From: Magnetococcales bacterium
GTDB lineage: Bacteria; Pseudomonadota; Magnetococcia; Magnetococcales; Magnetaquicoccaceae
Assembly (NCBI GenBank): GCA_015229095.1
Contig: JADGCE010000139.1
Location: 1 to 6,933 of the forward strand
Length of the DNA: 6,933 nt
Reading direction: 5' to 3'
Part shown: one piece after another, positions 3,969 through 6,933 of the stretch
How the letters are laid out: each line of letters begins with the position of its first letter
How positions within the stretch are numbered: the first letter of the stretch is position 1
Program-made: the position numbers and the translations under genes
The notes under the pieces: generated by a model
What the model was told of the DNA's origin: nothing
Database searches by the model: none
The model's input: the letters and a program-made list of their open reading frames with translations, nothing else

Positions 3969-6836
3969 TCAACCGTGCAACCCGGCCAGGGCCTTGTCCA
4001 CAACGGTCATCAGGGTGTTCACATTCACCACCATGGATTGATCCGCATGGCGGGCATAATCGCACAGGATACACCCGCTGTGGCACTCCCGGAGGGCCGC
4101 ATGGACCAAATGGATCGAATTTTGGCGGACACCGGGCATCAGTTCAAGATAGAGGGTTCCCGGCGGTACAAACAGCATGTTGACCCCCGCCGCCCCGTGG
4201 GGCATCACCACCATCCGGGCATTGGCAAAGGCCGTGATCTGCTCCCGCAAGGTCAACTCTTCCAGGCAGACGATCTGAAAACCGCGCTGACGCAGCTGGC
4301 TGGCGATCTCTTCCTCATTCAAAAAACCGCGATAGGAGTTGCGGCGGGAGATATACAGCAAACGCTCCGGTGGCGACCGCACCTCCACGCCAAAGGCGGG
4401 CATCAACACCTCCCGCAGCCAGGTGACATGCTGCAGGGAACCGCTGCCGTGGGCATTGGCCGGGGTGATAAAAGAGGGAAAAATCAAGGTTTCCACCTGC
4501 AACAGATGACCTGTGAACCAGCGGATCCGCTCCGGGGTAATGCCCAGGGCATCCAGGGTTTGCGCCTGGTAGGGCTGCAGCGGTCCACGGACAATCAGGG
4601 GGAGATCGCGCAACGCCGGTACAGCCGTCAAACACCACAAACGGGGCAAGGTCTCCACCATCCAATGGTGATAGTTGGTCCGGGCCGGGCTGCTCAACAA
4701 AATGGCCGGTCCCGCTTCATACTGATCCACGGCCCGATCCATATAGCAGTTGACATCCAGGCTCATCCGTACCGGATGACCATCCAACCCTTCCAGATCC
4801 ATCTCGCAGGAACCGGTACGGCGCATGCCATACCAGCGGGTGCGGTCCGAATACCAGCCGATGCTGCGATGCAGCTCCTCCTTGTCGTGATAGCTCTCCT
4901 CCATCACCAGGTGGCGATCCAGAAACAGACCAAAACCGGGAAATTCGATCCGCACATTTTCGAGCCGGGCGATAAAGGGAGGGCGGGAGACCAGACGGCG
5001 GCTCCGCATGTCAAAATCCTTGACCGAAGCCCCGATAAACCGCTCGTCGGCGGGAATCAGGGACTCAAAGCCCGCACCCCCCAGATGCAGATCCGGCATG
5101 GGCAGGGTCGGCTGGGGGGGATTCAAATCGTGAAAATAGGTGAGCAGGTTGCCTTTTCCCGTCAGCAGTTCGTCCGGAGCGACTGCCCTGCACCAGCGAT
5201 CCACGGAAATATATTCAAAAGAGAGCAGCTGCATGGCCCGTGGGACGGCAGCCCCCGCCGCCTCTGCCGCAGGGGAGCGGGAGAGAAAGCGCTCCAGGGC
5301 ACCCACCCAGGCAGCATCGCTGTAGCGCGCCTGGGCAAAGGCCTGGCCCGCCCGGCGTATCCCTTCGGCGGCCTCCCGGTGCTGCTCGATAAAGCGGACC
5401 AGGGTCGCCAATTCCACCAGGGAGGAAAACTCCAGATAGTGTTCCCCAGGGGTAAAATAACGGCGCATATGGGGGGAGGCCTCTCGTACCAGCAACGAAC
5501 CGGCCAGCAGCAGATCCAGCACATCGTCGGTGACCGAAGCCGCACGATGGGGATCCCCCGCCAGTTGCAGATGGCAGGGAGCCCACGCCTCTGCCTGCCG
5601 GTGGTGCCGATAGGCATCCAGTTGCCACTCCTTGTCGGGGGCAAAACCCTCTTTTGTCTGCTGCTGGACCGGCAACCCCACCTGGGCGGTCGCCTGCAAC
5701 CAAAATCCCCGATAGGCGGTGGGCGGATCCGCGCAAACCAGCGTACCGGTCAAGGGTTGATTCTGACTGGAGCGACGCTCTCCACGGGGCATGGGCAGGC
5801 TGAGCACCTTGTGGCGCAGGCGCGGGTCGTTCCACAGGGGGAGTGCAGGTGCGGTGGGATCCAGGATCAGATCCAGGAGGGGGGCCACATCGAGCAACAA
5901 CTGCGGCTCCAGAGCGGCGGCATCAAACAGCAGGGTTCCCAGTTGCAGAGAGGGCAGTTTCAGGCGCAACAGGGCCAGTTGATCCCTGCGCAGACGGTTG
6001 GCAGAGGGATCCTCGCCGCTGGTCAAAACAAAATTTTCATCCAGAATGAGCAGTTCCGCCTCATGTTGCCGGCAGGCGTTGCCGATCGTGTGAAAATCCT
6101 CCTCCAGATGGGGTTCCTGGCCGGGCACGACGGAGAGCAGAACCTGCCAGCCACAGGCCCGCATGGCCGCCACCAGACGGGGTTCCACACAGGCGGGACG
6201 CGGCCAGGTTTGCCCCCAAAACACAAATTCGCGCATGGCCACCACCACCCGCCGTCGCCGGGTGGGTTGCCCGGTCGGCGGCGGCGACCACTCCAGCAGA
6301 TCGGCCTGTTGTTGGCCCCGCCGACGCAGCTCTTCGGGGGTCAGATAATAGAGCGTGGCATTCCAGCCAACCCCTTCGGGCAAAATATGCCGGAAGGGGG
6401 GCACAGCCGCCTTCAGGATTTCAAACCCGTAGGCAATCCGCAAAGCATCGGTGGGATTGAACTGCTGCAGGGCACGGCTCAGCACCGGGGCGACAAATTG
6501 ATCATACAGGGTGATCCGCTCCGCCTCCGTCGCCTCATCCACCCTTTGCCGCAACCCCTGCAAACCCTGCAGCATGGTGTCCGGATTGCCATAGACCAAA
6601 CCGCCGATGCTCAACGCAAAATCGAGGATGGGATATTGGCATCCCCCGCCAACCAGCACGCGGGCCAGCACATAGGAGGCGTACAATCGGTGTTTGGCCA
6701 GCAGCATGTGCAGGGTGATAAAAAGCTCATTGGGTTGTTGTTTCTGCTCCTGCATCAACGCCACCAACCCGGCCCGGTCGTCGTTGGCATCCAGCAAAAG
6801 GACCGTTTCGACAAATTTCAACAAACTTTCGCTCAT
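3969..6836 (-). CDS. two-module glycosyltransferase: GT-B-like N-terminal region and GT61 (DUF563) C-terminal domain
   Basis: This predicted 955-residue cytoplasmic protein has no signal peptide or membrane segment that I can see. Residues 1 to about 185 are helical and unrecognised. Residues about 195-520 start with a basic beta-strand region (RRRRVVVAM) and end with a pattern typical of the nucleotide-sugar half of GT-B enzymes of the Glyco_trans_1_2/CgeB type: LLAGSLLV (442-449), FTPGEHYLEF (461-470), then paired helices. The C-terminal third is a GT61 domain with NYHHWMVETLPRL (721-733), SRRNSYRGFLNEEEI (830-844) and PHGAAGVNMLFVPPG (879-893). GT61 enzymes transfer sugars in capsule, O-antigen or glycoprotein synthesis. 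Three cysteines, 918, 922 and 925, sit near the end. The start at 6836 has GGGGAAG 4 nt upstream; an in-frame GTG at 6884 lies in the adjacent repeat and is disfavoured. Its position before pse genes suggests glycan assembly with pseudaminic acid. The GT61 call is firm; the N-terminal assignment and substrate are inference. Confidence 0.82.
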   Translation of the reverse strand: MSESLLKFVETVLLLDANDDRAGLVALMQEQKQQPNELFITLHMLLAKHRLYASYVLARVLVGGGCQYPILDFALSIGGLVYGNPDTMLQGLQGLRQRVDEATEAERITLYDQFVAPVLSRALQQFNPTDALRIAYGFEILKAAVPPFRHILPEGVGWNATLYYLTPEELRRRGQQQADLLEWSPPPTGQPTRRRRVVVAMREFVFWGQTWPRPACVEPRLVAAMRACGWQVLLSVVPGQEPHLEEDFHTIGNACRQHEAELLILDENFVLTSGEDPSANRLRRDQLALLRLKLPSLQLGTLLFDAAALEPQLLLDVAPLLDLILDPTAPALPLWNDPRLRHKVLSLPMPRGERRSSQNQPLTGTLVCADPPTAYRGFWLQATAQVGLPVQQQTKEGFAPDKEWQLDAYRHHRQAEAWAPCHLQLAGDPHRAASVTDDVLDLLLAGSLLVREASPHMRRYFTPGEHYLEFSSLVELATLVRFIEQHREAAEGIRRAGQAFAQARYSDAAWVGALERFLSRSPAAEAAGAAVPRAMQLLSFEYISVDRWCRAVAPDELLTGKGNLLTYFHDLNPPQPTLPMPDLHLGGAGFESLIPADERFIGASVKDFDMRSRRLVSRPPFIARLENVRIEFPGFGLFLDRHLVMEESYHDKEELHRSIGWYSDRTRWYGMRRTGSCEMDLEGLDGHPVRMSLDVNCYMDRAVDQYEAGPAILLSSPARTNYHHWMVETLPRLWCLTAVPALRDLPLIVRGPLQPYQAQTLDALGITPERIRWFTGHLLQVETLIFPSFITPANAHGSGSLQHVTWLREVLMPAFGVEVRSPPERLLYISRRNSYRGFLNEEEIASQLRQRGFQIVCLEELTLREQITAFANARMVVMPHGAAGVNMLFVPPGTLYLELMPGVRQNSIHLVHAALRECHSGCILCDYARHADQSMVVNVNTLMTVVDKALAGLHG

Positions 6837-6860
6837 GTTCTTCCCCGCTTCCGTGTGCGC

Positions 6861-6933
6861 GGCACTGATTATCGTTGTGGCCACTCCTGGGGGAGGCGGA
6901 GAACCGCCTCCCCCAGACCCCCTCCACCCTTTT
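6861..6933. repeat. second, partial copy of the MITE-like repeat, cut by the window edge
   Basis: Positions 6861-6890 align with 3776-3805 of the 186-bp element at 22 of 30 positions. The characteristic hairpin follows: CTGGGGGAGGCGG (6887-6899), loop AGAA, CCGCCTCCCCCAG (6904-6916), a perfect 13-bp stem. The downstream polypyrimidine track ending CACCCTTTT is also shared. Relative to the first copy, stem bases change together so that pairing is kept. The copy has the same orientation and lies just upstream of the large glycosyltransferase gene, as the first lies upstream of pseG-pseH. Its right end and any target duplication are outside the window. Confidence 0.72.

Noticed and set aside
3784..4086. 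Minus-strand open frame running from the end of the glycosyltransferase gene through the repeat element
   Set aside because: Its product is a Gly/Pro-rich translation of the hairpin repeats plus an out-of-frame piece of the glycosyltransferase gene. It has no family resemblance.
2996..4183. A 395-codon plus-strand open frame and similar long frames antisense to the pse genes (for example 1400-1996)
   Set aside because: They mirror GC-rich coding sequence on the opposite strand. Their translations are low-complexity, rich in Pro, Gln, Arg and Gly, without domain motifs, while the minus-strand frames encode clear enzyme families.

Overview
The window holds four genes. One lies on the plus strand at the left edge. 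Three form a tightly spaced minus-strand block that ends converging on it. The minus-strand block looks clearly GC-rich, whereas the first kilobase looks AT-richer. There is no tRNA, rRNA, CRISPR or plasmid signature. A Gram-negative proteobacterium that glycosylates its flagellin or other surface structures fits best. The GC-rich stacked-hairpin repeats resemble, from memory, repeats common in magnetotactic and other alphaproteobacterial genomes. That placement is a weak inference.

Layout, left to right: (1) 92-1066, plus strand, an Rpn-type PD-(D/E)XK nuclease with a DUF4351-like tail. (2) 1074-1122, a long imperfect hairpin between the convergent stop codons. (3) 1133-2185, minus strand, pseudaminic acid synthase (PseI). 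(4) 2198-3775, minus strand, a single polypeptide joining a PseG-type UDP-sugar hydrolase to a PseH-type GNAT acetyltransferase. (5) 3776-3961, a compact 186-bp element with 25-bp terminal inverted repeats (22/25 matching), an apparent 8-bp target duplication (7/8) and four internal hairpins, which looks like a MITE. (6) 3969-6836, minus strand, a large two-module glycosyltransferase-like protein: a GT-B-like N-terminal half and a GT61/DUF563 C-terminal half. (7) 6861-6933, the start of a second, diverged copy of the same repeat family, cut by the window edge.

How the genes work together: PseH acetylates the 4-amino group of the UDP-altrosamine intermediate, PseG removes UDP, and PseI condenses the free 6-deoxy-AltdiNAc with phosphoenolpyruvate to give pseudaminic acid. 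Three consecutive late-middle steps are therefore encoded by two genes here. PseB, PseC and PseF are not in the window and must lie elsewhere if the pathway is complete. The large glycosyltransferase upstream in the same transcriptional direction is a candidate for building or attaching a glycan containing this sugar, but its acceptor and donor cannot be read from the sequence.

The most informative non-coding feature is the 186-bp element. Its flanks suggest it inserted at a former TGATG stop/start overlap between the glycosyltransferase gene and the pseG-pseH gene, separating two genes that were once translationally coupled.
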